The notes beneath the pieces are model-generated. The model did not search any database. It saw only the letters and a program-made list of their open reading frames with translations, and was not told the origin of the DNA. Shown here in pieces: positions 17,005 through 27,000 of a stretch of 64,000 nucleotides of DNA. Source of the stretch: CALBPI01 sp038521865 (GTDB lineage: Bacteria; Pseudomonadota; Gammaproteobacteria; Steroidobacterales; Woeseiaceae); assembly GCA_038521865.1 (NCBI GenBank), contig JBCBKO010000001.1:744001-808000 (forward strand), given 5' to 3'. The position numbers and the translations under genes are program-made. Numbering within the stretch: position 1 is the stretch's first letter; every line of letters starts with the position of its first letter.

Positions 17005-19107
17005 ATGAGTCTGATCCAGCGTACCGCCCGCGTCATCGCAGGGCTTACTGCCTCGATTCTGGTTCTCGGCGCAACGCTCGCGTCGGAAGCAGAGAGAGAA
17101 CCGCTGGAACCCACTGTCCAACATCACCGAATCAGCTCTCTGGTCACACGTTTCATCGAGAAATCGCATTACACGCGGACCCAGGTCGATGACGCGTTGT
17201 CCGGTCAAGTCCTCGACAGCTACGTCGACGCGCTGGACGGCAACAAATTGTACTTCCTCGAGTCGGATATTGCCCGCTTCCAAACGTATCGGAACCGCAT
17301 TGACAACATGGTTGTCGGTGCATCTCTTGATCCCGTGTTTGAAGTGTTTCGCATTTACCAGACGCGCGCCCGCGAGCGCTGGGCATTCGCCATGACGGCG
17401 TTGGAGCAGGATCAAGCCTTCGACATCGACGAGAGTTTCGTTTTTGATCGCGATGAAATGCCGTTCGCAACGACCAAGAGCGACCTGGACGAAGTTTGGC
17501 GCAAGCGCGTAAAGAATGATCTCGTCAACCTGTTGTTGACCGACACCGACCTGGATGAGAGCCGAGAGAAATTGCGCAAGCGCTATGCACGCCTCGCGCG
17601 CCAGGTCGATCAGGTCAACTCCAACGATGTCTTTGAGATCTTCATGAACGCGTTTGCACGGACGCTGGATCCGCACTCGAGCTACCTTTCTCCGAGAAAC
17701 TCAGAGGAGTACCGGATACAGATGAGTCTTTCGTACTTCGGCATTGGCGCGTCGCTCCAAATCGAAGACGATTTCGTAAAGGTGATGAACGTCATTCCCG
17801 GCGGGCCTGCCGCAATCGACGGCACGCTGAAAGCCGAAGATCGCATCGTGGGCGTCGGTGAGGGATCGAGTGGCGAAATTGTAGACGTCATCGGCTGGCG
17901 ACTTGACGACGTTGTACAGCTCATCCGCGGCCCTCGGGACACCGTAGTTCGACTGCAGGTCCTGCCTGGCGGTGCGATTCCTGGTGATTCAATGGATGTT
18001 CTCGAAATCACTCGAGGTCAGGTCAAGCTCGAGGAACAAGCAGCCAAACACGAGATCATCGAAGTCCCGAGAGATGATCGGACCCTGCGTATCGGTGTGA
18101 TTGAGGTGCCGAGCTTCTACCGCGATTACCAAGCCCAACAGGCCGGCGATCGAGACTTCAAGAGCACCACACGTGATGTTCAGCGCATCCTGGAGACCCT
18201 CAAGGAAGAAGAAGTCGACGGCGTGGTTATGGATTTGCGGGGCAACGGCGGCGGCCACCTGACCGAGGCGACGATGCTTTCGGGGCTGTTTATCGATCAG
18301 GGTCCCGTCGTACAGCTGCGCTACTCGCATGCAAAAGTCGAAGTCCTGAAAGACCCGGTCCCAAGCGTAGCCTACGACGGTCCGCTCGCAGTGCTCGTTG
18401 ATAGGTTCAGTGCATCGGCATCGGAGATTTTTGCCGGCGCCATTCAGGACTATGAGCGCGGTGTGGTGCTCGGCCAGCAAACCTTCGGCAAAGGGTCGGT
18501 ACAGAACCTTTACAACCTCGATCAATTCGTTCCGAGGAGCGAAGGTGATGGACTGGGCCAGCTCACGCTGACAATCGGCAAGTACTACCGAGTCACCGGT
18601 GATAGCACGCAGAATCGCGGCGTGTTGCCGGACATCGAGCTCCCTTCGATGATCGACGTCGAGGAGTTCGGCGAGAGCACGCGCCCGCGTGCCCTACCCT
18701 GGGATCAGATCCAGCGCACACGCTTTAGTGCGGGCAGACCTTTGGACACCCAGATTGCCCTCCTGGCAGAAACACTCGAAACCCGGGCTGCGAACGATCC
18801 TGACCACCTCTTTTTGCTGAACGATCTGGAGGCAATTTCAGATAACCGCAATCGGAAGGAAGTATCGCTGAACCTTGAGACTCGCAAGAGTGAGCGTGCC
18901 GAGTTCCGTCAAGCTCGCCTGGAGCGTGAAAACACGCGTCGCGAGGCGAATGGGCTCGAACCGCTTGAAGATCTTGAGGCTTTGGAGGCGGCTGAAACCC
19001 CAGATATTGTCCTGAATGAAGCTGCCGACGTCGTTGCAGATATGATCGAGATGGCAACACCGCAAGGCATGGCGAAACTTCGGCAGGCTGCAGAGCAAGG
19101 CAGCTAA
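17005..19107 (+). CDS. prc: Tail-specific C-terminal processing protease (Tsp/Prc)
   Basis: Prc is a periplasmic S41 serine protease that degrades proteins from exposed nonpolar C-termini and controls murein hydrolases. The 700 residues match the E. coli enzyme (682). A signal peptide covers residues 1-28. A PDZ domain lies at about 235-320 (VIPGGPAAIDGTLKAEDRIVGVG). The Ser-Lys dyad lies in FSASASEIFAGAI and QQTFGKGSVQ. The C-terminal extension with KERE-type helices (DUF3340) is present. AGGAAG precedes ATG 17005. A strong terminator follows the gene. Confidence 0.95.
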   Translation: MSLIQRTARVIAGLTASILVLGATLASEAEREPLEPTVQHHRISSLVTRFIEKSHYTRTQVDDALSGQVLDSYVDALDGNKLYFLESDIARFQTYRNRIDNMVVGASLDPVFEVFRIYQTRARERWAFAMTALEQDQAFDIDESFVFDRDEMPFATTKSDLDEVWRKRVKNDLVNLLLTDTDLDESREKLRKRYARLARQVDQVNSNDVFEIFMNAFARTLDPHSSYLSPRNSEEYRIQMSLSYFGIGASLQIEDDFVKVMNVIPGGPAAIDGTLKAEDRIVGVGEGSSGEIVDVIGWRLDDVVQLIRGPRDTVVRLQVLPGGAIPGDSMDVLEITRGQVKLEEQAAKHEIIEVPRDDRTLRIGVIEVPSFYRDYQAQQAGDRDFKSTTRDVQRILETLKEEEVDGVVMDLRGNGGGHLTEATMLSGLFIDQGPVVQLRYSHAKVEVLKDPVPSVAYDGPLAVLVDRFSASASEIFAGAIQDYERGVVLGQQTFGKGSVQNLYNLDQFVPRSEGDGLGQLTLTIGKYYRVTGDSTQNRGVLPDIELPSMIDVEEFGESTRPRALPWDQIQRTRFSAGRPLDTQIALLAETLETRAANDPDHLFLLNDLEAISDNRNRKEVSLNLETRKSERAEFRQARLERENTRREANGLEPLEDLEALEAAETPDIVLNEAADVVADMIEMATPQGMAKLRQAAEQGS

Positions 19108-19139
19108 CCCACTGTTCCGCCGCACAATCCCTTGAAAAG

Positions 19140-19163
19140 CGGGCCGAAAGGCCCGTTTTTTTT
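19140..19163 (+). terminator. Rho-independent terminator after prc
   Basis: CGGGCC-GAAA-GGCCCG (19140-19155) forms a perfect 6-bp GC stem with a GAAA tetraloop, followed at once by eight T (19156-19163). It is 32 nt past the prc stop and separates prc from the efflux operon. Confidence 0.95.
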
Positions 19164-19173
19164 GGTCTCAGGG

Positions 19174-19215
19174 TTGCGCTAAATTGTTTTAGTGTTATAT
19201 CTTACTACAACACTA
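19174..19215 (+). promoter_or_regulatory. Putative promoter and operator of the RND efflux operon
   Basis: TTGCGC (19174-19179) and TATATC (19196-19201) are spaced 16 nt and resemble a sigma-70 promoter. A 7-bp inverted repeat, TAGTGTT (19190-19196) and AACACTA (19209-19215), overlaps the -10 and the start region. This is the geometry of a TetR/MarR-type repressor site. No regulator gene lies next to it. The match is by eye and unproven. Confidence 0.5.
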
Positions 19216-19238
19216 GTACAGTAAATCGGAATAGCGCG

Positions 19239-19604
19239 ATGGCTACCCCCGAGAACTCCAATAAGAGTCCCTCCTCCGCGAACCAGGAAATCGCGCGCGT
19301 TGCGCTCCTCTTGTGTTCCGCTCTTGTCGCTATTGGCACGATTAAGCTGTCAGACAGACTCATGCAACCAGAACCTGGAATCACAAAAACACGCCCAGCC
19401 GTCGCCCGTGCATTCCTGCCGGAGCTTGAGTTTGCACCCGTTGAGAAACCGACGGCGGCCGCCGCTAGCACTGTTCAACGGCCGAATCCCGTACCCGTAA
19501 ATGCAACCATTTCACCACCACGGGCATCCAATGCTCGGGAAGAAAACGAACAACCAGATGTCACAGGGAACTCACAATGTCATTGCTCCTTAGATTCGCA
19601 CTGA
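19239..19604 (+). CDS. Small predicted membrane protein preceding the RND operon
   Basis: The frame encodes 121 residues from ATG 19239. One hydrophobic segment (VALLLCSALVAIGTIKLS) lies at about residues 22-39, and a long Pro/Ala-rich tail follows. It overlaps the adaptor gene by 28 nt. No good ribosome site is seen and no family is recognised. It may be a coupled leader-type membrane protein of the efflux operon, or a non-coding frame between promoter and adaptor. Confidence 0.4.
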   Translation: MATPENSNKSPSSANQEIARVALLLCSALVAIGTIKLSDRLMQPEPGITKTRPAVARAFLPELEFAPVEKPTAAAASTVQRPNPVPVNATISPPRASNAREENEQPDVTGNSQCHCSLDSH

Positions 19605-20743
19605 TTATCACCAGTCTGATGATCCTGACTACACTGCCGGGATGCGGAGGTACGCCTGATGCTTCGGATACCACCGAACAGGTCGCCGACACTGGAGACA
19701 CGGAGACTTCGGAAGAAGCAGAAGAGGAAGAAGATACGACGGTGATCCCCGTTGAAGTGATCGACGTCGACAGAGGCGATGTATTCGCAGCCTACACCGC
19801 TGCGGCGTCCCTAGAGGCTTTCGACGAAGCTACCGTCGTCGCCAAAGTGGGTGGTGAAGTCCGACAGATTCTGGTCGAGGAAGGCGATCGCGTGAAACGC
19901 GGTGATGTACTCGCAAGACTGGATGGGGATCAGCTGAGGCTCGAACTCGAACAGTCTCGAGCGAATCTCGCGAAGCTGGAACAGGAATACGAGCGAAACC
20001 TCGAATTGCACGAACGTGGTCTGGTTGCCGCAAGTGCATTTCAAACCACCAAATTCGAGGTGGATTCACTGCGTGCAGCGAACAAGCTTGCAGAACTGCG
20101 TTACCAGTACACAACAATACGTGCTCCGATTGACGGCGTTGTATCCAGCCGGGATATCAAAGTCGGCAACACGATTGAGCAAAACTCGCCGACGTTCCGG
20201 ATAACCGCGATGGATCCGTTAATCGCGAATCTGTTCGTGCCGGAACGCGAGTTCGGACGACTTCAAGCAGATCAGGCGGTGAAGCTCTCGATTGATGCGC
20301 TCCCGGGCGAGGAATTCGACGGAATTGTTGCTCGCATCAGCCCGACGGTTGATGCGGAATCCGGTACGTTCAAAGCGACCGTCGAAATCAGCGACACCTC
20401 GCAACGTCTGAAGCCCGGCATGTTCGGTCGCTTCGCCGTTATCTATGACGAACAAAAAGATACCCTACTGCTGCCTCAGGATGCTTTGATTCAAACCACG
20501 GCGGGCAAGATCGTATTTACCGTTTCGGACGGAGTCGCCAAGCGCGTTGACGTCACGACAGGCTACAGCTGGAATGATGATATCGCGGTGCTGGATGGCC
20601 TGACGGATGGCGCGCGAGTGGTCGTCGTTGGCCAAGCGGCATTACGAGATGGGTCGAAAGTCCGCGTCATCGGCGATCCGCTTCCCGAAGATGAGGAAGC
20701 TGAAGGCGAGCCAATTGGCGCCGTCGCTAGCATCGGTCGGTAA
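19577..20743 (+). CDS. RND efflux periplasmic adaptor subunit (membrane fusion protein), lipoprotein
   Basis: The protein has 388 residues. The signal peptide ends in a lipobox (TTLPGC, Cys23), so it is an inner-membrane-anchored adaptor. An acidic linker rich in Glu follows (residues 33-55). Then come the first biotinyl-lipoyl half (VGGEVRQILVEEGDRVKRGDVLARLD), an alpha-hairpin (about 115-165), the second half (IRAPIDGVVSSRDIKVGNTIEQ) and a beta-barrel/MP domain. It bridges the pump to an outer-membrane channel, which is not encoded here. AGGGA precedes the start. The first pump gene begins 3 nt after the stop. Confidence 0.93.
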   Translation: MSLLLRFALIITSLMILTTLPGCGGTPDASDTTEQVADTGDTETSEEAEEEEDTTVIPVEVIDVDRGDVFAAYTAAASLEAFDEATVVAKVGGEVRQILVEEGDRVKRGDVLARLDGDQLRLELEQSRANLAKLEQEYERNLELHERGLVAASAFQTTKFEVDSLRAANKLAELRYQYTTIRAPIDGVVSSRDIKVGNTIEQNSPTFRITAMDPLIANLFVPEREFGRLQADQAVKLSIDALPGEEFDGIVARISPTVDAESGTFKATVEISDTSQRLKPGMFGRFAVIYDEQKDTLLLPQDALIQTTAGKIVFTVSDGVAKRVDVTTGYSWNDDIAVLDGLTDGARVVVVGQAALRDGSKVRVIGDPLPEDEEAEGEPIGAVASIGR

Positions 20744-20746
20744 ACC

Positions 20747-23700
20747 ATGAGCAACACACAGAAACAGAAAGCTGGCAGCCTTGGGCTGGTCCGGCTGGCC
20801 ACAGGGCGCCCGGTTACCGTACTAATGCTGTTCCTTGCGATCGTCATGTTCGGCTATGTTTCGCTTGGCCGACTGTCGGTCAACCTCTTGCCGGACCTGT
20901 CCTACCCCACCCTGACGGTCCGCACGGAACTTCCCGGCGCTGCGCCACAGGAGCTGGAAAGCCTGATCACCAAACCCGTCGAGGAAGCTGTTGGCACTAT
21001 CGGCGGCGTGCGCCAGGTGCGCTCCGTATCGCGCACAGGGCAGTCGGATGTCACCGTCGTATTCAACTGGGGCACCGACATGAACCTCGCGAGCGTCGAC
21101 GTGCGCGAGAAACTCGATATTCTGGAATTGCCACTGGAGGCGCGTCGACCGCTTCTGCTGCGATTCGACCCGTCCAGCGAACCGATCATGCGGCTGGCGC
21201 TGGGCGAGACGGATGCATCGATGATGACCAACGAACGTCTCAAGCGACTGCGACAGGTCGCGGAGGACGACATCAAAGATGATTTCGAGTCGGTTGATGG
21301 TGTTGCTGCCGCGAAAGTCAGCGGGGGTCTCGAAGACGAAGTCCAGATCGTTGTCGACCAGATCAAACTCTCTCAACTCAACCTGACCATCGCCGAGGTA
21401 GCTAACCGCTTGCAGGCGGAAAACGTGAACCTCGCCGGTGGGCGACTCGAGCAAGGGCTTCGACGATTCCTGGTTCGCACCATCAACGAGTTTGAATCGG
21501 TAGAAGCGTTCGGCGAGGCTATCATCGCAACCCGCGCGGGTCGTCCCGTCTACCTGAAAGACATCGCCCAAGTGACTCGCGGATTCAAGGATCGCGAGGC
21601 CATCACGAGAGTAGACGGCAACGAGGTCATCGAGCTCGCGCTCTACAAAGAAGGCGACTCGAATACCGTACAGGTAGCCAACAATATTGACCGACGACTG
21701 GATTCGATCGGCGACCAACTGCCGGAAAATCTGCAGCTTGTAAAAATCGCTGATCAATCAGAGTTCATCCGCTCGGCGGTGGATGACGTCAAGTCCGCTG
21801 CGATTTGGGGAGGCCTTTTCGCCGTTATCGTGCTTTACGGTTTCCTCGGCAACGCGCGCGCCACTTTTATCGTCGGCATTACTATCCCGGTATCCGTCAT
21901 TGGCACATTCGCGCTGATGAATCTTACCGATCTCAGCCTCAATATCATGTCGCTCGGTGGCATTGCGTTGGCGGTCGGCTTGTTGGTCGACAACGCGATC
22001 GTCGTATTGGAGAACATTTACGCCAAACGAGAACAAGGATTCGCGATGGTGGAGGCGGCAGAACGCGGCACCAGCGAGGTAGCGGGTGCAGTTTTCGCCG
22101 CAACCCTCACCACCGTCGCCGTATTCTTCCCGATGGTGTTTGTCACCGGCATCGCCGGTGAGCTGTTCCGCGACCAATCACTCACGGTCACCTTTGCATT
22201 GTCTTTCTCGCTGCTACTGGCCGTGCTATTGATCCCGATGCTGGCCTCTGCAGGCGCACGCAAGGGCTACGCCGAATCAGAGGACATTGGCAAAGCCGGC
22301 TGGTTCGCGCGCCTGATCGCTTTCCCGATTCGCATGTTCGTTTTGGTGGTCCGAGGGGTCTCTTTTGTTCTTGGCTTTGTGGGCAAAGTATTCACGTTCG
22401 TTTTTGGTGGGATCAACCACGTGTTTGCATCCGCGTACGGTCCCGCGCTGCGTTGGGCCATGCGCCACCGCCTCATAGTCTGTGGTGCATCCGTTGCGTT
22501 GTTTATTGCCACCATGAGTCTGGTACCACGACTCGGTAGTGAGCTGATACCGCAGCTCTCGCAAGGAGAGTTCGCAGTTAACCTCAGACTTGCACCAGGC
22601 ACGCCATTGGATGAGACCGACGATGTCGTTGCATCTGCGTTTTCAGCAACCAAGAGCATCAGTGATATTGACCGGACGTTCTCGGTCACAGGGACTGGCA
22701 ATCGGCTGGATGCGAATCCGGTGGATGCTGGTGAACATACCGCCGTCCTTAACATCACGATGGCGCCTGGGAGCAATCGTGCTGCCGAAGACGCCGTTAT
22801 TCAGAGGCTGCGCCGTTCACTCGACACGATTCCGGGACTCGCCTACGACTTCGAACGCCCTGCCCTGCTGGCGCTGAGTACACCGCTCGAGATCGTCTAT
22901 CGTGGTTACAATCTCGATCAACTTCGTGAACGTGCGACAACACTCGCGAATGAGCTCTCCGCAAATCCGCAGTTCGCGGACGTTCGCACCAACGTCGAGG
23001 GCGGAAACCCGGAAATTCAAATCACCTTCGATCAGGAACGTGCCGCTTCGTTGGGTCTGGTGGTGCGTGATATCGCCGACAGCGTGGTCACTAGCGTCCG
23101 CGGCAACGTGGCGACGCGGTACAGCTGGAGAGATCGCAAGATTGATGTGACCGTCAAGAGCGTCGAATCGCAGAATGCCTCTATCGATGACGTCCGACAG
23201 TTGATCGTCAATCCCGGTAGCGCGCGGCCTGTCAAATTGACGGATGTCGCCGACATCCGTTTGGCGACAGGCCCTTCGGAGATTCGCCGCTTTGACCAGG
23301 AGCGCGTGGCGGTCGTTTCGGCCTCACTGACGAGCGGTGACCTTGGAACGGTATCCAAAGCTCTGGAAGCACGTCTGAATGAAATCTCACTACCGGAGGG
23401 AATGACAGTTGAAGTGCTCGGGCAGAGCGAGGAGATGGAACGCTCGCTGACATCAATGCAGTTCACGCTCGCTTTGGCGATCTTCCTGGTCTACCTGGTC
23501 ATGGCGTCGCAGTTCGAATCGCTGACGCATCCGTTTGTCATCTTGTTCACAATTCCGCTGGCTATGGTCGGCGCGGTGCTCGCACTCTGGGTTACCGGCA
23601 CAACGGTGAACGTCGTAGCGTTCATCGGCATGATCATGCTGGCAGGCATTGTGGTGAACAATGCCATTGTGATGATCGACACCATCAATCAGCTACGCAA

Positions 23701-24013
23701 TGGCGGCATGCCTCGTGAAGCCGCGATCTTTGAGGGTGCCCGAACACGTCTCAGACCCATCCTGATGACGACACTGACGACCGCCCTAGGTTTGCTGCCG
23801 ATGGCAATCGGACTCGGCCAGGGCGCCGAGGTTCGTACCCCGATGGCGATTACGGTGATCGGCGGTCTGCTCACTTCAACGCTGCTCACGCTGATCGTGA
23901 TTCCCGTGGTGTACAGTCTGCTTGACCGCAAGAAAACCGAGGCCGACGTGCGCGAAAATACCCCAGGCGCATCACGTACACCCATGATGTCAACGGACGG
24001 ACAACCCGCATGA
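20747..24013 (+). CDS. RND efflux transporter, permease subunit 1
   Basis: The protein has 1088 residues, an inner-membrane proton-driven exporter of the AcrB/HAE type. TM1 is RPVTVLMLFLAIVMFGYV (about 22-40), followed by a periplasmic porter domain. The TM4 motif reads GLLVDNAIVVLENIYAKR, in which the second Asp of AcrB (GLLVDD) is Asn. The duplicated second half starts near residue 575, and TM10-12 include VAFIGMIMLAGIVVNNAIVMIDTIN. A longer insert around residues 520-560 carries extra hydrophobic residues. It is coupled to the second pump by a 4-nt overlap. Substrates are unknown. Confidence 0.93.
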   Translation: MSNTQKQKAGSLGLVRLATGRPVTVLMLFLAIVMFGYVSLGRLSVNLLPDLSYPTLTVRTELPGAAPQELESLITKPVEEAVGTIGGVRQVRSVSRTGQSDVTVVFNWGTDMNLASVDVREKLDILELPLEARRPLLLRFDPSSEPIMRLALGETDASMMTNERLKRLRQVAEDDIKDDFESVDGVAAAKVSGGLEDEVQIVVDQIKLSQLNLTIAEVANRLQAENVNLAGGRLEQGLRRFLVRTINEFESVEAFGEAIIATRAGRPVYLKDIAQVTRGFKDREAITRVDGNEVIELALYKEGDSNTVQVANNIDRRLDSIGDQLPENLQLVKIADQSEFIRSAVDDVKSAAIWGGLFAVIVLYGFLGNARATFIVGITIPVSVIGTFALMNLTDLSLNIMSLGGIALAVGLLVDNAIVVLENIYAKREQGFAMVEAAERGTSEVAGAVFAATLTTVAVFFPMVFVTGIAGELFRDQSLTVTFALSFSLLLAVLLIPMLASAGARKGYAESEDIGKAGWFARLIAFPIRMFVLVVRGVSFVLGFVGKVFTFVFGGINHVFASAYGPALRWAMRHRLIVCGASVALFIATMSLVPRLGSELIPQLSQGEFAVNLRLAPGTPLDETDDVVASAFSATKSISDIDRTFSVTGTGNRLDANPVDAGEHTAVLNITMAPGSNRAAEDAVIQRLRRSLDTIPGLAYDFERPALLALSTPLEIVYRGYNLDQLRERATTLANELSANPQFADVRTNVEGGNPEIQITFDQERAASLGLVVRDIADSVVTSVRGNVATRYSWRDRKIDVTVKSVESQNASIDDVRQLIVNPGSARPVKLTDVADIRLATGPSEIRRFDQERVAVVSASLTSGDLGTVSKALEARLNEISLPEGMTVEVLGQSEEMERSLTSMQFTLALAIFLVYLVMASQFESLTHPFVILFTIPLAMVGAVLALWVTGTTVNVVAFIGMIMLAGIVVNNAIVMIDTINQLRNGGMPREAAIFEGARTRLRPILMTTLTTALGLLPMAIGLGQGAEVRTPMAITVIGGLLTSTLLTLIVIPVVYSLLDRKKTEADVRENTPGASRTPMMSTDGQPA

Positions 24014-27000
24014 AGCACACAGAGTTTTCACTACGCAGGCCGGTTACCGTGTGCATGGTGTTTGCGGCCTTACTCGCCGTTGGCTTGATCTCCTCGCGTT
24101 TGTTGCCGCTCGAAGAGACGCCAGACATCGATATACCCGGGTTCTTCGTCAACATTCCTTACGACGGGTCAACACCCAAGGAAACCGAGCGACAGATCAC
24201 GCGACCGGCCGAAGAGGCTCTGGCGACATTACCCGGTGTTCGCGACATGTATTCCGGCTCACGGGAGTCGGGTGCTGAGATCTGGATGCAGTACGGATTC
24301 AACTCTAACGCGCGCACCGCCGCAGTGGAGGCGCGGGTCAAACTGGACGCGATCCGGGATCAGCTACCGACCGACCTTGAACGCATCCAGGTCTTCAGTG
24401 GCTCGATTAACGACCGCCCTATCATGCAACTGCGGGTTTCGAGTGATCGTGACCTTTCCAATGCGTGGGACCTTCTGAACACGCAGGTAAAACGCCGACT
24501 CGAGCGACTCCCCGGTGTCTCACAGGTGGAGATTCAAGGCGTGGAGCCGCCGGAGGTGCGATTGAGACTGGATGCTAGCCGAGTGGCGGCGCACGGTGTG
24601 GACATCAATGAGCTCGCAAACCTGCTGCGACGGGGTAACTTCGCCGTCAGCGCCGGGCAGATCACCGCGGGCAACGAACGCTGGACGTTGCGACCCAACG
24701 GCGAGTTCAAGAGTCTGGACGACATCCGCAATCTTGTTATCGACAATCGGAACCTGCGCCTTCGCGACGTTGCCAACGTCAGCATGACTTCACAGGAACG
24801 CAACTACGGCCGTCACCTAGACGGGAACTACGCAATCGGTATCTCAGTGAGTCGCGCAAGCGGTTACAACATGGTCGAAGTTGCTGATCGCGTCATCGAG
24901 GAGATCGAGGCGATAGGCAAGACACCGGCCATGACCGGCATCGAGATTTTCAGTCTTGATAACCAGGCAGACTCCGTGCGCCAGTCCCTGCGTGATCTTG
25001 TCAGCTCGGGGCTGATCGGTGCCCTGCTCGCAGTGGTTGTGCTGTATTTCTTCCTGCGTCACATGGCAACCACTCTGATCGTCACACTTTCGGTGCCACT
25101 TTCGCTGATCATCACGCTGGGCGCGATGTACTTCAGCGGCTTGACGTTGAACGTGCTTACGCTGATGGGCCTGATGCTGGCAATCGGGATGCTCGTTGAT
25201 AACTCGGTTGTCGTGACCGAGAGCATCTTCCGTTATCGTCAGGAAGACGACGCCGACCCGTCCGGCGCAACCATGAAAGGTGTCCGCGAGGTTGGACTCG
25301 CCGTGATTGCGAGCACCGTCACGTCAATCTGCGTTTTCGCGCCGCTGATCTTCAGTCAGGAATCCGAGGAAGGCGTCTTTCTGCGCCATGTTGCGATCAC
25401 AATCTCCGTCGCAATCCTGTGCTCGCTCGTCATCGCTCAGACGCTCATTCCGCTGCTCACGAGCAAGTTGAAGAAGATTCCACGGGAACACAGCGGCAAG
25501 CTGATTCCCGCCGTCGCTCGCCGCTACGGCGCGCTGCTTAGCTGGATTACCAATGCACGCGGCTGGAAGCGCATCATCGCACCCGCGATTGCATTCTTGA
25601 TTCTTCTCTCTCCGATCATTCCGATCCAGACAGAGATGTTCAAGATGGATCCCTTCCCCGAGGAGCCCACGCGTCGATTGTTCCTGCCCTACAACATGAA
25701 CGATTACTATTCGCTGGATAAGGTCGAAGAAAGCGTGAACGAGATTGAGCAGTTCCTGTTCGACAACAAGGAGCGCTTCGAGATTCGTTCCGTGTATTCC
25801 TATTGGGAACAAGGCCGCGCGGAAACGACGATCCTTTTGACCCAGGGCGCCGATGCGACGCTGGACTCTCGCAAGATCATGGAAATGATTCTCGCCGAGA
25901 AGCCGGATATTGCGATCGGCGATCCTGCGTTTGAGCGCAGCAACAATGGTGTAGGAGAAGGCTTCAGCGTCACGCTCTCTGGTGAGTCGACTGAGCGGCT
26001 TCGTGAATTGACCTACGATGCCTGGGATGTCCTCGAGAACATTGATGGACTGTTCGACTTCAGTACGGATCTGACAGCGGGTGCGCGCGAAGTACAGATT
26101 CGCCTGGACCGGGAAAAGGCGGCGGCAATAGGTGCTAGCGCACAAACGGTGGGTGATGCTGTCGGCATCGCGCTGCGTGGCGAGCGACTTCGCGAATACC
26201 GAAGCGAAGACGGTGAGGTCTTGATGCGACTCGCGCTTCGCGATAACGATCGACAGACCGTAGACCAACTTGGCAACCTGATGGTGCCAGTCCTGTCACC
26301 CGATGGCACCCCCGGTTCTGTACCGCTCTATCAGATCGCCGATCTAGAACAAACGCGCGGTGCACGCACGATTCAACGCACGAATCGCAAGACGTCCGTT
26401 TCGATCAATGCAGCCGTTGACCCAAAAACCAACATGGATGAGTTACGACCCAAGGTCGAGGCCGTCATGAATGAGTTGCAACTACCTGCCGGGTATCAAT
26501 GGGGCTTTGGCCGAGGGTTCGAACGCAGCGAGGACACCAAGAACATGATGGCCGAGAACATCCTGCTAGGGGTGCTTCTGATCATCATTGTTATGGCCGC
26601 TATGTTCGAGTCGATGCTCTACCCGCTGTCGATCATCATGTCGCTGTTTTACTCGATGGTTGGCGTTGTGTGGTTCCTGGCACTCACGGGCACGCCTTTC
26701 ACCTTCATGGGTATGGTCGGCATGATGATTCTGATTGGTGTAGTCGTGAACAACGGCATTGTGCTGGTCGATCACATCAACAACCTACGGCGGGAGGGAT
26801 TCCCTCGCGATGAGGCAGTGGTACAGGGCGCAAGAGACCGATTCCGTCCGATTCTGATGACCGCGGCAACGACGATCCTGGGTCTTGTGCCGCTGGCCGT
26901 AGGTAATACGGTAGTCGGCTCTGGCGGCCCTGCGTACTACCCGATGGCACGCACCATCATTGGCGGCCTCGCCTTCTCGACCATCGTGTCACTGGTTGCA

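Noticed and set aside
16990..17676. 228-residue open frame on the minus strand
   Set aside because: It is antisense to prc, and its composition is that of a shadow frame.
20822..21757. 311-residue open frame on the minus strand
   Set aside because: It is antisense to the first RND pump and shows no motif.
25324..26268. 314-residue open frame on the minus strand
   Set aside because: It is antisense to the second RND pump; the His/Arg/Gln-rich composition is typical of shadow frames in GC-rich DNA.
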